A DNA stretch of 64,000 nucleotides. It comes from Pseudomonas pseudonitroreducens (GTDB lineage: Bacteria > Pseudomonadota > Gammaproteobacteria > Pseudomonadales > Pseudomonadaceae). The stretch lies in contig NZ_BQHJ01000010.1 in the NCBI RefSeq assembly GCF_021603645.1, positions 62,001 to 126,000 of the forward strand. The letters are read 5' to 3'. Within the stretch, counting starts at the first letter, position 1. Every line of letters begins with the position of its first letter. The notes under the pieces were generated by a model. The model ran no database searches and was not told the DNA's origin. It saw only the letters and a list, made by a program, of their open reading frames with translations. The position numbers and the translations under genes were made by a program. This document shows positions 19,345 to 27,596 of this stretch, one piece after another.

Positions 19345-19860
19345 ATGAGTGATCTCCCCGTCGCCAATGCCGGCGTTGCCAATCCCGCCATGGCTGCTGG
19401 TGCCGCGGCCAACAGTGCCCCCAGCAGCCTGACCGGCCTGCTGGTACCGCTGGCCGACCGCAACCTGCTGCTGCCCAACGTGGCGGTGGCCGAGCTGATC
19501 ACCTACCGCGCCCCGCACCCGGTGGACGGCCTGCCGTCGTGGTACCTGGGCCAGGTGGCCTGGCGCGACCTGCGCCTGCCGCTGCTGTCCTTCGAGGCAG
19601 CCTCCGACGGCCAGGCCGAGGTCAGCCCCGGCGCCCGGGTGATCGTGGTCAACGCCCTGGGCGGCCGACCCAATGTGAAGTTCTTCGCGCTGCTGGTGCA
19701 GGGCATCCCGCGTTCGCTGAAGGTCGGCAGCGACCTCAAGCGTCTCGACGTGCCGCTGGCGCCGCTGGAGCTGGACGCCGTGGACCTGGGCGACGCCCAG
19801 GCGCGCATCCCCGACCTGGCCGCGCTGGAGCAGAAGCTGGCCGACTCCGGCCTCATATAA
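19345..19860 (+). CDS. chpC: CheW-like adaptor ChpC
   Basis: 171 residues, second CheW domain protein of the cluster. Matches the family with LLPNVAVAELITYR near 40, WYLGQVAWRDLRLPLLSFE near 60-78, and ARVIVVNALGGRP near 95. In P. aeruginosa ChpC, unlike PilI, is not strictly required for twitching and is proposed to link other inputs to ChpA. Eleven bp after chpB, with chpD 7 bp downstream. Confidence 0.95.
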   Translation: MSDLPVANAGVANPAMAAGAAANSAPSSLTGLLVPLADRNLLLPNVAVAELITYRAPHPVDGLPSWYLGQVAWRDLRLPLLSFEAASDGQAEVSPGARVIVVNALGGRPNVKFFALLVQGIPRSLKVGSDLKRLDVPLAPLELDAVDLGDAQARIPDLAALEQKLADSGLI

Positions 19861-19867
19861 CCCTGCC

Positions 19868-20668
19868 ATGCACGGTGGCCTGCGCCTTGCCCAGCTGGGG
19901 GATCAACCTGGCTTCGAGGTCGCCGGCGCCACCCTGGGTGGCCACCGTTTCGAACGCCACAGCCACGACGAATTTGTCATCAGCGCCAACCTGCGCGGCG
20001 AGGAAAGCGTCTGGCTGGATGGCCGTACCTTTGACGCCGGCCCCGGTTGCGTCACCTGCTACAACCCCGGCCAGATTCAGGGCGGCGGCGTTGCCGAAGG
20101 CCAGCCCTGGCAGTTCGCCAGCCTCTATGTCGCCCCCGACCAACTGGCCATGATGCTCGGCCTGCAGCGCCTGGAATTCGAGCGCGCCACTGATCGCTTG
20201 CCCGTTCTGAGCATGGCCATGGCCGACGCCGTCGAGCGCGTGCTCGGTGATGACCCCTTCGTTCGCCAGCGCGGCGAGGAGCGCCTGACACTGCTGCTCG
20301 CCGAGATCGCCCGTGCCATGGGCGTGCGTCTGCCGCGGGATGCTGTCGAGAGCGGTGGTCGGATGGCCAACCTGCAGGACTGGCTGGCCGCCGACCTGGC
20401 ACGGCAACCCAGCCTCGATGAGATGGCGGCCTACCTCGGCCTGTCGCGTTTCCACCTGCTGCGCAGTTTCCAGAAACAGGTCGGCCTGAGCCCCCGGCAG
20501 TGGGCCATGCAACTGCGCACTCGCCGCGCCCAGGCGCTGCTGCGTGCCGGCCTGCCGGCTACGGAGGTGGCCCATGCGCTGGGTTTCGCCGACCAGAGCC
20601 ACCTGAACCGGCACTTTCGCGCGGCCTATGGCGTGTCGCCGGGCAGCTTCCAGCGCGCCCTGCGCTGA
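19868..20668 (+). CDS. chpD: AraC-family transcriptional regulator ChpD
   Basis: 266 residues. N-terminal cupin-like sensor (HSHDEFVISANLRG near 34, CYNPGQIQGG near 67) and C-terminal AraC DNA-binding domain with two helix-turn-helices (LDEMAAYLGLSRFHLLRSFQ near 183; ATEVAHALGFADQSHLNRHF near 232). Sits in the distal part of the Pil-Chp cluster as in P. aeruginosa, where it is not needed for twitching. Its domain arrangement (ligand-binding AraC) and its pairing with the exporter gene chpE suggest a local regulator-exporter module; the ligand is unknown. Confidence 0.95.
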   Translation: MHGGLRLAQLGDQPGFEVAGATLGGHRFERHSHDEFVISANLRGEESVWLDGRTFDAGPGCVTCYNPGQIQGGGVAEGQPWQFASLYVAPDQLAMMLGLQRLEFERATDRLPVLSMAMADAVERVLGDDPFVRQRGEERLTLLLAEIARAMGVRLPRDAVESGGRMANLQDWLAADLARQPSLDEMAAYLGLSRFHLLRSFQKQVGLSPRQWAMQLRTRRAQALLRAGLPATEVAHALGFADQSHLNRHFRAAYGVSPGSFQRALR

Positions 20669-20742
20669 GCAATCCGGTTCAAGTACGGTCGCTGCTGGCC
20701 CGGCAGAATTGCCCCAACGCCATCCTGTTCGAGAATTGATCC

Positions 20743-21354
20743 ATGACGCTGTTCTTCGCTGCGCTGCTGTTCGGCATCGTCTTCTGCCTGTCTCCCGGCG
20801 CCGTGCTCGCCGAAACCCTGCGCCGTGGCCTGAAGGGCGGCTTTCGGCCTGCACTGCTGGTGCAGTTCGGCTCGCTGATCGGCGATGCCGTCTGGGCGCT
20901 GATCGGCCTGACCGGGCTGGCGCTGCTGTTCGGCCATGAAACCTTGCGCCTGCCGCTGACCCTGGCCAGCGCCGCGTACCTGGCCTGGCTGGGGGTGCAG
21001 AGCCTGCGCGACGCCCGCGAGGTCGGCGTGGTGGAAGAGGGCGATACCGGCGAGCACAACGCCGGGGCTTTCGCTTCCGGGGCGATGCTGTCGCTGTCGA
21101 ACCCGAAGAACATCGTCTACTGGGGCGCGCTGGGCGGCGCCATGGCCGGATTGGTCGATGGCGTGCCGTCGTTGGCGGATTCGCTGGTGTTCTTCGCCGG
21201 CTTCATGACTGCTTCGGTGCTCTGCTGCTTCCTCTGCGCGGGACTGGTCGACTGGTTGCGGCGCAATGCTTCGCCGCGCTGGCACCGGGTCAGTCACGCG
21301 CTTTGCGGAGTGGTGTTGCTGGTACTGGCGGGGTTGGCGTTGCGCGGGATCTGA
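20743..21354 (+). CDS. chpE: LysE/RhtB-family exporter ChpE
   Basis: 203 residues, highly hydrophobic with about five to six membrane helices. Starts MTLFFAALLFGIVFCLSPGAV, whose SPGAV is the LysE-family signature near residue 18, and has SLSNPKNIVYWGALGG near 115. Family members export amino acids or related small molecules. Its position after the AraC gene chpD suggests that ChpD controls it. Substrate unknown. Confidence 0.95.
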   Translation: MTLFFAALLFGIVFCLSPGAVLAETLRRGLKGGFRPALLVQFGSLIGDAVWALIGLTGLALLFGHETLRLPLTLASAAYLAWLGVQSLRDAREVGVVEEGDTGEHNAGAFASGAMLSLSNPKNIVYWGALGGAMAGLVDGVPSLADSLVFFAGFMTASVLCCFLCAGLVDWLRRNASPRWHRVSHALCGVVLLVLAGLALRGI

Positions 21355-21373
21355 ATCGCTGGGTGGCTGGGCT

Positions 21374-21450
21374 GTTCGCGAGCAAGCTCGCTCCTACAGG
21401 CAGCCGGCTGGCTCGGGGCGCTCTTCGTAGGAGCGAGCTTGCTCGCGAAC
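21374..21450. repeat. REP pair (REPIN-like), GCGAGCAAGCTCGC family
   Basis: Two 24-bp copies in inverted orientation, 21374-21397 and 21427-21450, each with an internal palindrome GCGAGCAAGCTCGC and a TCCTAC/GTAGGA end. The same unit recurs at 33562, 33609, 33772, 52935 and 52978. Inverted pairs are the usual mobile form in Pseudomonas (REPINs, moved by a RAYT transposase encoded elsewhere). Confidence 0.9.
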
Positions 21451-21477
21451 CCGCCTGGCATCGGAGTTGCCGGCCTG

Positions 21478-21598
21478 CCCTCACTCCGGCCCTGGCTGCG
21501 CGCCCCGCTCAGAGGGATCCGATTCTGCCGGCTGACGCTGCTGAGGACGGTCCCCTCTCCCTTTGGAGCGGGGCGCGCAGCCAGGGTTAGGGTGAGGG
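21478..21598. repeat. Large inverted repeat with perfect 21-bp arms
   Basis: Left arm 21490-21510 and right arm 21566-21586 are exact reverse complements (core GGCTGCGCGCCCCGC); outer CCCTCAC (21478-21484) also pairs with GTGAGGG (21592-21598). The 55-bp centre contains CCCTCTCC. No open reading frame. Resembles dispersed CCCTCACCCTAACCC-type repeats common in pseudomonad intergenic regions; strong candidate bidirectional terminator. Confidence 0.85.
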
Positions 21599-21617
21599 TT
21601 TTTCCATCGCAGAGAAT

Positions 21618-22337
21618 CTAGAAGTCACCCCACAATTGCTGCGCCACACTCAGCGCCACCACCGGCGCTGTCTCGGTCCGCAGTACGCGCGGCCCCAGTC
21701 GCGCGGCATGGAATCCAGCCGATTTCGCCTGTTCCACTTCCGCATCGCTCAACCCACCTTCGGGGCCGATCAGGAAGGCCAGGCTCGATGGCCGGTCATG
21801 GCTGGTCAGCGGTTCGGCCACCGGGTGCAGCACCAGCTTGAGCTGTGCTTCGCAGCTCTGCAGCCATTCCCCGAGGGTGACCGGTGCATTGAGCACCGGC
21901 AGTACCGAGCGGCCGCACTGCTCGCAGGCGCTGATCGCGACCTGGCGCCAGTGGGCCATGCGCTTGTCGGCGCGTTCGTCCTTCAGGCGTACTTCGCAGC
22001 GTTCGCTGACGATCGGGGTGATCTCGCTGGCGCCCAGTTCGGTAGCCTTCTGGATTGCCCAGTCCATGCGCTCGCCACGCGACAGGCCCTGGCCCAGGTG
22101 CACGCGCAGCGGCGATTCGGCCTGGCCGGCAAAGGCTTCGCGCAGCTCCACGCGGACGTTCTTCTTGCCCACTTCGATCAGCTCGCCCAGGTATTCCTGG
22201 CCCGAGCCGTCGAACAGCTGCACCGCGTCGCCGGCGCTGTGGCGCAGCACGCGGCCGATGTAGTGGGCCTGGGCTTCGGGCAGCTCGTGCTGGCCGAGGG
22301 AGAGCGGGGCGTCGATGAAGAAGCGGGAGAGGCGCAT
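21618..22337 (-). CDS. rsmE: 16S rRNA (uracil-1498-N3)-methyltransferase RsmE, paralogue 1
   Basis: 239 residues. PUA-like N-terminus (MRLSRFFIDAPLS) then a SPOUT methyltransferase with GLSRGERMDWAIQKATELG near 84, LIGPEGGLSDAEVE near 189 and RLGPRVLRTETAPVVAL near 210, which build the SAM-binding trefoil knot. Methylates U1498 of 16S rRNA in the family. A second RsmE-like gene lies at 38739-39446. Next to bioA, as in PAO1 (PA0419-PA0420). Confidence 0.95.
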   Translation of the reverse strand: MRLSRFFIDAPLSLGQHELPEAQAHYIGRVLRHSAGDAVQLFDGSGQEYLGELIEVGKKNVRVELREAFAGQAESPLRVHLGQGLSRGERMDWAIQKATELGASEITPIVSERCEVRLKDERADKRMAHWRQVAISACEQCGRSVLPVLNAPVTLGEWLQSCEAQLKLVLHPVAEPLTSHDRPSSLAFLIGPEGGLSDAEVEQAKSAGFHAARLGPRVLRTETAPVVALSVAQQLWGDF

Positions 22338-22422
22338 TTTTTGGGCTACAGGTGGCAGGCTTCAGGCTACAGGTGGACAAGTGTATCGCCTGCCGCCTGC
22401 AGCCTGAAGCCTGCCGCCGCTT
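22338..22422. repeat. Hairpin repeat between rsmE1 and bioA (GGCAGGCTTCAGGCT family)
   Basis: GGCAGGCTTCAGGCT at 22354-22368 is the exact reverse complement of 22401-22415, a 15-bp stem with a 32-base loop. Related sequence occurs at about 45305-45385 and 53497-53560, always beside a gene end, so this is a dispersed family. It lies immediately downstream of bioA and probably serves as its terminator. Confidence 0.75.
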
Positions 22423-23826
22423 TTAGCCTGGATCGCGATGCTCGGGGAAGCGTTCGCTGACCGCCACGCTCACGCTGTCGCGGGTGGCGATGTCGATACC
22501 TTCGCTGGCCACCTCGGCAAGGAAGTCGATCTGCTCGGGGGTGATGATGTACGGCGGCAGGAAGTACACCACGCTGCCCAGCGGGCGCAGCAGCGCGCCG
22601 CGTTCCAGGCCGTGCTGGAAGACCTTCAGGCCGCGGCGCTCCTGCCAGGGGTAGGCGATTTTCGTCGCCTTGTCCTGAACCATCTCGATGGCGAGGATCA
22701 TGCCGGTCTGGCGGATTTCCGAGACGTGCGGGTGGTCGGCCAGGTGCGCGGTGGCGCTGGCCATCTTCGCCGCCAGGGCCTTGTTGGCCTCGATGACGTT
22801 GTCCTGCTCGAAGATATCCAGGGTCGCCAGGGCGGCGGCGCAGGCCAGCGGGTTGCCGGTGTAGGTGTGCGAGTGGAGAAAGGCGCGCAGGGTGGCGTAG
22901 TCGTCGTAGAAGGCCTGGTAGACGTTGTCGGTGGTGAGCACCGCGCTCATCGCCAGGTAGCCGCCGGTCAACGCCTTGGAAAGCACCAGGAAGTCCGGGG
23001 TGATGCCGGCCTGTTCGCAGGCGAACATGCTGCCGGTGCGGCCGAAGCCGACGGCGATCTCGTCGTGGATCAGGTGCACGCCGTAGCGGTCGCAGGCCTC
23101 GCGCAGCAGCTTGAGGTAGACCGGGTGGTACATGCGCATGCCGCCGGCGCCCTGCACCAGCGGTTCGACGATTACCGCCGCGACCTCATGGTGGTGCTGC
23201 TCCAGCGCCTGCTCCATGGCGGCGAACATCGTCCGCGAGTGCTCCTCCCAGCTCACGCCTTCGGGGCGCAGGTAGCAGTCGGGGGTCGGTACCTTGATGG
23301 TGTCCATCAGCAGCGACTTGTAGGTCTCGGTGAACAGCGCCACGTCGCCCACCGACATCGCCGCCACGGTCTCGCCGTGGTAGCTGTTGGTCAGGGTGAT
23401 GAAGCGCTTCTTCTCCGGCTGGCCGAGGTTGTGCCAGTAGTGGTAGCTCATCTTCAGCGCCACTTCGATGCCGGCCGAGCCGCTGTCGGCGTAGAACACC
23501 CGGGAGAACCCGGCCGGCGCGAGGCGCAGCAGGCGCTCGGAGAGTTCGATCACCGGCTGGTGGCTGAAGCCGGCGAGGATCACGTGCTCCAGCTGATCGA
23601 CCTGGTCCTTGATGCGCTGGTTGATGCGCGGGTTGGCGTGGCCGAAAACGTTGACCCACCAGGAGCTGACCGCGTCCATGTAGCGCTTGCCTTCGAAGTC
23701 CTCCAGCCAGATGCCTTCGCCACGGCGAATCGGGATCACCGGCAGGCGCTCGTGGTCTTTCATCTGGGTGCAGGGGTGCCACAGCACCTCGAGATCACGC
23801 TGCATCCACTCGGCATTCAGGCCCAT
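22423..23826 (-). CDS. bioA: Adenosylmethionine-8-amino-7-oxononanoate aminotransferase
   Basis: 467 residues, class III PLP aminotransferase of biotin synthesis that converts KAPA to DAPA using SAM as amino donor. Diagnostic segments: WHPCTQMKDHE near residue 16, SSWWVNVFGHANPRI near 53, YADSGSAGIEVALKM near 115, YHGETVAAMSVGD near 149, LIHDEIAVGFGRTG near 253, and PLP lysine K284 in LSKALTGGY. No other bio gene is adjacent, as in P. aeruginosa. Divergent from the amine oxidase gene across 191 bp. Confidence 0.98.
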   Translation of the reverse strand: MGLNAEWMQRDLEVLWHPCTQMKDHERLPVIPIRRGEGIWLEDFEGKRYMDAVSSWWVNVFGHANPRINQRIKDQVDQLEHVILAGFSHQPVIELSERLLRLAPAGFSRVFYADSGSAGIEVALKMSYHYWHNLGQPEKKRFITLTNSYHGETVAAMSVGDVALFTETYKSLLMDTIKVPTPDCYLRPEGVSWEEHSRTMFAAMEQALEQHHHEVAAVIVEPLVQGAGGMRMYHPVYLKLLREACDRYGVHLIHDEIAVGFGRTGSMFACEQAGITPDFLVLSKALTGGYLAMSAVLTTDNVYQAFYDDYATLRAFLHSHTYTGNPLACAAALATLDIFEQDNVIEANKALAAKMASATAHLADHPHVSEIRQTGMILAIEMVQDKATKIAYPWQERRGLKVFQHGLERGALLRPLGSVVYFLPPYIITPEQIDFLAEVASEGIDIATRDSVSVAVSERFPEHRDPG

Positions 23827-24017
23827 GGCCGGCTCCTTAAATTGATGGCTCTTCTGACGTTCGGCTCGCTCTGGTCGGCAAGCCTATGCAATGCACCTGA
23901 GATGAACAAGGACACGTCCTACGACACATGTTGTAGGCAGCCGACCAAGACAGCTATTCGGCTTTCGGGCGCTCACGTATGCTTCGCGCCTTTGCACCAA
24001 TTCGGGGAAGTCTGGCG

Positions 24018-25505
24018 ATGAAAATGGGATGGCTGCGCGCTGCCGCGCTGCTCGCTCTGGGCGTGTTCAGCGTTGTGGCGCTGGGCAAGGACAAACAACC
24101 GACCGCCATCGTGGTAGGCGCCGGACTCGCAGGGCTTTCCGCGGCCTATGAGCTGCAGCAGGCCGGCTGGCAGGTCACCGTGCTGGAAGCCAAGCCGCAG
24201 GTGGGTGGCCGTTCGGGCCTGGCCACCAGCGAATGGATCGGCAACAAGAAGGCCCAGCCGACTCTCAACGGCTACCTGGACACCCTGAAGGTGAATTCGG
24301 TGCCGGCGCCGGAATTCGTGCGCACCCCGAGCTACCTGATCGACGGTCTCTACTACACCAGCGCCGACCTGAAGACCAAGATGCCGGCCGTCGCCGCGGA
24401 CCTCGAACGCTTCGAGAAGTCCCTGAATGATCTGTCCGCCTCCATCGACGACCCGCTCAATCCGCTGGCGAACAAGACCCTGTTCGCCCTCGATCAGCTC
24501 ACCGCCGCGCGTTGGCTGGACAAGCTGAACCTGTCGCCGACCGCGCGCCTGCTGGTCAACCAGCGTATCCGTTCGCACTACGACGAACCGTCGCGCCTGT
24601 CGCTGCTCTACCTCGCCCAGCAGGGCCGTGTGTACCGCGGCGTCGACGACCGTGACCTGCGTGCGGCACGCCTGCCCGGCGGCAGCCAGGTGCTGGCCCA
24701 GGCCTTCGTCAAGCAGATCAAGACCATCAAGACCAACGCCAAGGTCACTGCGATCAGCCAGGACAAGGACGGCGTGACCGTCAAGGTCGGCCCCACCGGC
24801 TACACCGCCGACTACCTGGTGCTGGCTGTACCGCTGCGGGCGCTGGGCAGCATCACCCTGACCCCGAGCCTGAACGAGAAGCAGCTGGCGGCGCTCAAGG
24901 GCACCAACTACGGCTGGCGCGACCAGATCCTGATGAAGTTCAAGCGCCCGGTGTGGGACGACAAGTCGCGCCTGTCCGGCGAGATCTACAGCGACCAGGG
25001 CCTGGGCATGATCTGGGTCGAACCCGCGACCAAGGGTGGCGCCAACGTGCTGATCAACCTGTCCGGCGACAATGCTCGCGTGATGCAGGCCTTCGGTGAT
25101 CGCCAGCTGTCGGAGCAGGTGCTGATCCGCATGAACAAGTACTACCCGAAGATGCGCGGCGCCTACGACGGCTATGAAATGCGCCGCTACAGCACCGACG
25201 TCGGTACCGGCGGCTCCTACCTGGCCTATGGTCCGGGCCAGATCAGCCGCTTCTGGCGCGTCTGGGAGACTCCGGTTGCGCGCGTCGCCTTCGCCGGCGA
25301 ACACACCGATGCGCTCTATCCGGGCACCATCGAAGGCGCCCTGCGCAGCGGCAAGCGCGCCGCCAGCCAGGTCCGCGACCTGTACGCCGGCAAGACTCCG
25401 GTGCTCGAAGGTGCGGCGCTGGTTGCCGACAACAAGCCGGCGGCCAGCGACAAACCGGCCGAGAAAGGCGAGAAGAAGGGCATCATGTCCTGGCTGCCGT
25501 TCTGA
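24018..25505 (+). CDS. Exported flavin-containing amine oxidase
   Basis: 495 residues starting MKMGWLRAAALLALGVFSVV, a signal-peptide-like N-terminus; GGGGAAG lies 7 bp before this ATG, better placed than the upstream ATG at 23979. FAD-binding Rossmann motif IVVGAGLAGLSAAYEL near residue 30 followed by VLEAKPQVGGRSG; the C-terminal FAD region FAGEHTDALYPGTIEGALRSG is near 430. Belongs to the flavin monoamine oxidase superfamily and corresponds to PA0421. Substrate unknown; no polyamine gene neighbours. Followed by a strong hairpin terminator. Confidence 0.93.
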   Translation: MKMGWLRAAALLALGVFSVVALGKDKQPTAIVVGAGLAGLSAAYELQQAGWQVTVLEAKPQVGGRSGLATSEWIGNKKAQPTLNGYLDTLKVNSVPAPEFVRTPSYLIDGLYYTSADLKTKMPAVAADLERFEKSLNDLSASIDDPLNPLANKTLFALDQLTAARWLDKLNLSPTARLLVNQRIRSHYDEPSRLSLLYLAQQGRVYRGVDDRDLRAARLPGGSQVLAQAFVKQIKTIKTNAKVTAISQDKDGVTVKVGPTGYTADYLVLAVPLRALGSITLTPSLNEKQLAALKGTNYGWRDQILMKFKRPVWDDKSRLSGEIYSDQGLGMIWVEPATKGGANVLINLSGDNARVMQAFGDRQLSEQVLIRMNKYYPKMRGAYDGYEMRRYSTDVGTGGSYLAYGPGQISRFWRVWETPVARVAFAGEHTDALYPGTIEGALRSGKRAASQVRDLYAGKTPVLEGAALVADNKPAASDKPAEKGEKKGIMSWLPF

Positions 25506-25522
25506 GCCAACGCGCTCCATCC

Positions 25523-25553
25523 ACAATGCCGGCGAAAGCCGGCATTGTCGTTT
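25523..25553 (+). terminator. Intrinsic terminator after amine oxidase gene
   Basis: Perfect 11-bp stem ACAATGCCGGC / GCCGGCATTGT with GAAA loop (25523-25548), followed by CGTTTC. It begins 18 bp after the stop codon. Confidence 0.8.
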
Positions 25554-25681
25554 CTGGCTCTGGCACGGCCGTTTCAGGAGATGACCTATCTTGTCAGTCG
25601 ATGTTTCAAAGCAGATTTTTCTGCTTTTCTTCGATGGATTAGCCGCTAGTCTTGAATTCCCGTTTTCAAGGATGTGTATCG

Positions 25682-26236
25682 ATGCAATGGCGTAATTCCC
25701 CCGCACGCTACGGACTGGTCAGCCTGTTCCTGCACTGGGGCAGCGCGCTGGTGGTGTTCGGCCTGTTCGGTCTGGGCCTGTGGATGCGCGAGCTGGACTA
25801 CTACGACACCTGGTACCACCGCGCTCCGGAAATCCACAAAAGCATCGGCATCCTGCTGGCCATCGCACTGATCGTGCGTGTGCTCTGGCGCTTCATCAGC
25901 CCGGCACCGCCGACGCCGGCCAACCATGGCCAGCTCACGCGCCTGGCCACCAAGCTGGGTCACCTGGCGCTGTACGCCTTGCTGTTCGCCGTGATCATCG
26001 CCGGCTACCTGATCTCCACCGCCGAAGGCAAACCCATCAGCGTGTTCGGCTGGTTCGATGTGCCCGCCACCCTGAGCGGCATCACCGACCAGGCCGATAT
26101 CGCCGGTGTGATCCACCTGTACCTGGCCTGGACCCTGGTCGTCCTGGCTGTGCTGCACGCCCTGGCGGCGTTCAAACACCATTTCTTCGATCGCGATGCG
26201 ACCCTGGTGCGCATGCTCGGTCGTGCCGCGAAATAA
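25682..26236 (+). CDS. Cytochrome b561 family membrane protein (YceJ-like)
   Basis: 184 residues starting [19 protein letters not shown]; the ATG at 25652 would add ten unsupported residues. Four membrane helices with haem-ligand candidates His in [28 protein letters not shown] and [16 protein letters not shown], as in dihaem b561 proteins. Encoded 28 bp upstream of the YceI-family gene, the conserved yceJ-yceI pair; b561 partners are thought to pass electrons to or from quinone, here possibly linked to YceI's isoprenoid cargo (inference). Confidence 0.94.
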   Translation: MQWRNSPARYGLVSLFLHWGSALVVFGLFGLGLWMRELDYYDTWYHRAPEIHKSIGILLAIALIVRVLWRFISPAPPTPANHGQLTRLATKLGHLALYALLFAVIIAGYLISTAEGKPISVFGWFDVPATLSGITDQADIAGVIHLYLAWTLVVLAVLHALAAFKHHFFDRDATLVRMLGRAAK

Positions 26237-26264
26237 CACCTCACCTCAAAGGGAGATTGCTTCA

Positions 26265-26840
26265 ATGCTGAAGAAGACGTTCGCCGCTCTGGCGCTGGGT
26301 ACCGCCCTGTTCTCCGCTGGCCAGGCCATGGCCGCGGACTACAAGATCGACAAGGAAGGCCAGCACGCCTTCATCGAGTTCCGCATCAAGCACCTGGGTT
26401 ACAGCTGGCTGTACGGCCGCTTCGACGACTTCGACGGTGCCTTCACCTTCGACGAGAAGAACCCGTCCGCCGACAAGGTCAAGGTGACCATCAACACCAA
26501 CAGCGTGAACTCCAACCACGCCGAGCGTGACAAGCATCTGCGCAGTGCGGACTTCCTGAATGTCTCGAAGAACCCGACCGCGACCTTCGAATCCACCGCC
26601 GTGAAGGCCGATGGCAAGAATGCCGAGATCACCGGCAACCTGACCCTGAATGGCGTGACCAAGCCGGTCACCATCAAGGCTGAACTGGTTGGCCAGGGCG
26701 ATGATCCGTGGGGCGGCTACCGTGCCGGCTTCCTCGGCACCACCACCCTCAAGCTGAAAGACTTCAACATCCAGCGCGACCTCGGCCCGGCTTCCCAGGA
26801 AGTCGAGCTGACCCTGTCGGTTGAGGGGGTGCGTCAGTAA
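26265..26840 (+). CDS. pasP: YceI-family periplasmic protein (PasP-like)
   Basis: 191 residues starting [20 protein letters not shown] with a signal peptide cleaved after AMA; AAAGGGAGA lies upstream of this ATG. YceI lipocalin-like barrel: [21 protein letters not shown] near 37 and [20 protein letters not shown] near 107. In P. aeruginosa PA0423 was reported as the secreted small protease PasP, while the fold suggests isoprenoid binding; I therefore give the name with reserve. Ends in a perfect hairpin terminator shared with mexR. Confidence 0.93.
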   Translation: MLKKTFAALALGTALFSAGQAMAADYKIDKEGQHAFIEFRIKHLGYSWLYGRFDDFDGAFTFDEKNPSADKVKVTINTNSVNSNHAERDKHLRSADFLNVSKNPTATFESTAVKADGKNAEITGNLTLNGVTKPVTIKAELVGQGDDPWGGYRAGFLGTTTLKLKDFNIQRDLGPASQEVELTLSVEGVRQ

Positions 26841-26852
26841 GACGCAGGACCG

Positions 26853-26886
26853 CGAAAACGCCGGCGAATGCCGGCGTTTTCGTTTG
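26853..26886. terminator. Bidirectional terminator between pasP and mexR
   Basis: Perfect 13-bp inverted repeat CGAAAACGCCGGC / GCCGGCGTTTTCG with GAAT loop (26853-26882). It has A-tracts on one side and T-tracts on the other, lies between convergent genes, and would stop transcription in both directions. Confidence 0.88.
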
Positions 26887-26891
26887 TGGCC

Positions 26892-27326
26892 TTAGTCTCC
26901 CCGGCCCTGCAGGCACTGCCGCAGAAGTTGGGTGAGAGTGCGCTGCTCTTCATCGTCCAGCGGCGCGAACAGATTGTCATGGGTTCGTGCGAGGATGGCC
27001 TGGGTGCGTTCGTCGATACGGCTCCCGGCCTCGGTGAGGAACAGCTGGAAGCTGCGCTGGTCGTCCGGGTTGCGTTCACGGCGAACCAGGCCGAGCGTCT
27101 CCATTTCACGGATCTTACGGGTTACCAGGGCCTTGTCGCGGCACATCTTACGACCCAGGCTCTGCAGGCTCTGGCCCGCGTCGGCGCCGATCAATTCGAG
27201 CAGGCGGATGTCCGGTGGCGTGAGGTCGATGCCCTCGGCGTACAGTTCGTCCTGGAGGCTCTCGCGCAAGTGGTCGAGGACCTTCATCAGGGTCTGTGGC
27301 AGGTCGGGATTCACGTTGTGGGTCAT
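26892..27326 (-). CDS. mexR: MarR-family repressor MexR
   Basis: 144 residues from MTHNVNPDLPQ; an upstream in-frame ATG at 27377 would overlap an operator and is rejected. Winged helix-turn-helix with CRDKALVTRKIREMETLGLV near 73 and wing RRERNPDDQRSFQLFLTEAG near 93, very close to PAO1 MexR over the recognition region, whereas the N-terminal third and the C-terminus diverge more. Represses mexAB-oprM and itself; divergent from mexA with two matching operators between. Cysteine residues used in MexR redox sensing are only partly conserved here (CRDK Cys retained). Confidence 0.95.
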   Translation of the reverse strand: MTHNVNPDLPQTLMKVLDHLRESLQDELYAEGIDLTPPDIRLLELIGADAGQSLQSLGRKMCRDKALVTRKIREMETLGLVRRERNPDDQRSFQLFLTEAGSRIDERTQAILARTHDNLFAPLDDEEQRTLTQLLRQCLQGRGD

Positions 27327-27359
27327 CGGCTCGGTCACGGTAAACCTTGTGTAAATCAG

Positions 27360-27374
27360 GTTGATCGGCTCAAC
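27360..27374. promoter_or_regulatory. MexR-type operator, mexR-proximal
   Basis: GTTGA-TCGGC-TCAAC, a perfect GTTGAN5TCAAC palindrome, the element described for MexR in P. aeruginosa. It lies 34 bp upstream of the mexR start and 32 bp (about three helical turns) centre to centre from the second copy. Confidence 0.88.
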
Positions 27375-27391
27375 CATTTTTTCGTATTTTA

Positions 27392-27406
27392 GTTGATGTT
27401 ATCAAC
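27392..27406. promoter_or_regulatory. MexR-type operator, mexA-proximal
   Basis: GTTGA-TGTTA-TCAAC, a second perfect GTTGAN5TCAAC palindrome in the mexR-mexA divergent region. Together with the first it reproduces the two-site arrangement known upstream of mexAB-oprM. The mexA start is about 190 bp further on, so mexA has a long leader or a second promoter. Confidence 0.88.
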
Positions 27407-27596
27407 TTTGTTCGTCGCCGCGACTGCCTTGCGGGAAACCTACTGTGATGTCGGCCAATGGCTAAAACGTTTCAGTAGTTTTCCCTCAGGGCTTTCGGAC
27501 GTTTACAAACAGAGCTGAATGTAAGTATTTTTGCCAGCTTTTCCGGACCGGCAAGCCCACAGCCAAACCGGATGCTTTGCTCACGAGGACAACGAT

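Larger units (their letters stand above)
21355..21617. repeat. Repeat-filled gap between chpE and rsmE1
   Basis: 263 bp with no gene between two convergent transcription units. It holds a facing pair of REP elements (21374-21397 and 21427-21450; core GAGCAAGCTCGCTCCTAC and its reverse complement) and then a long inverted repeat at 21478-21598 with perfect 21-bp inner arms. As RNA these would fold strongly and probably act as terminators or mRNA 3' end protectors for both genes. Confidence 0.85.

Noticed and set aside
23979-25505. Upstream ATG for the amine oxidase gene
   Set aside because: It would put 13 residues in front of a clear signal peptide; the ATG at 24018 has a well-placed GGGGAAG.
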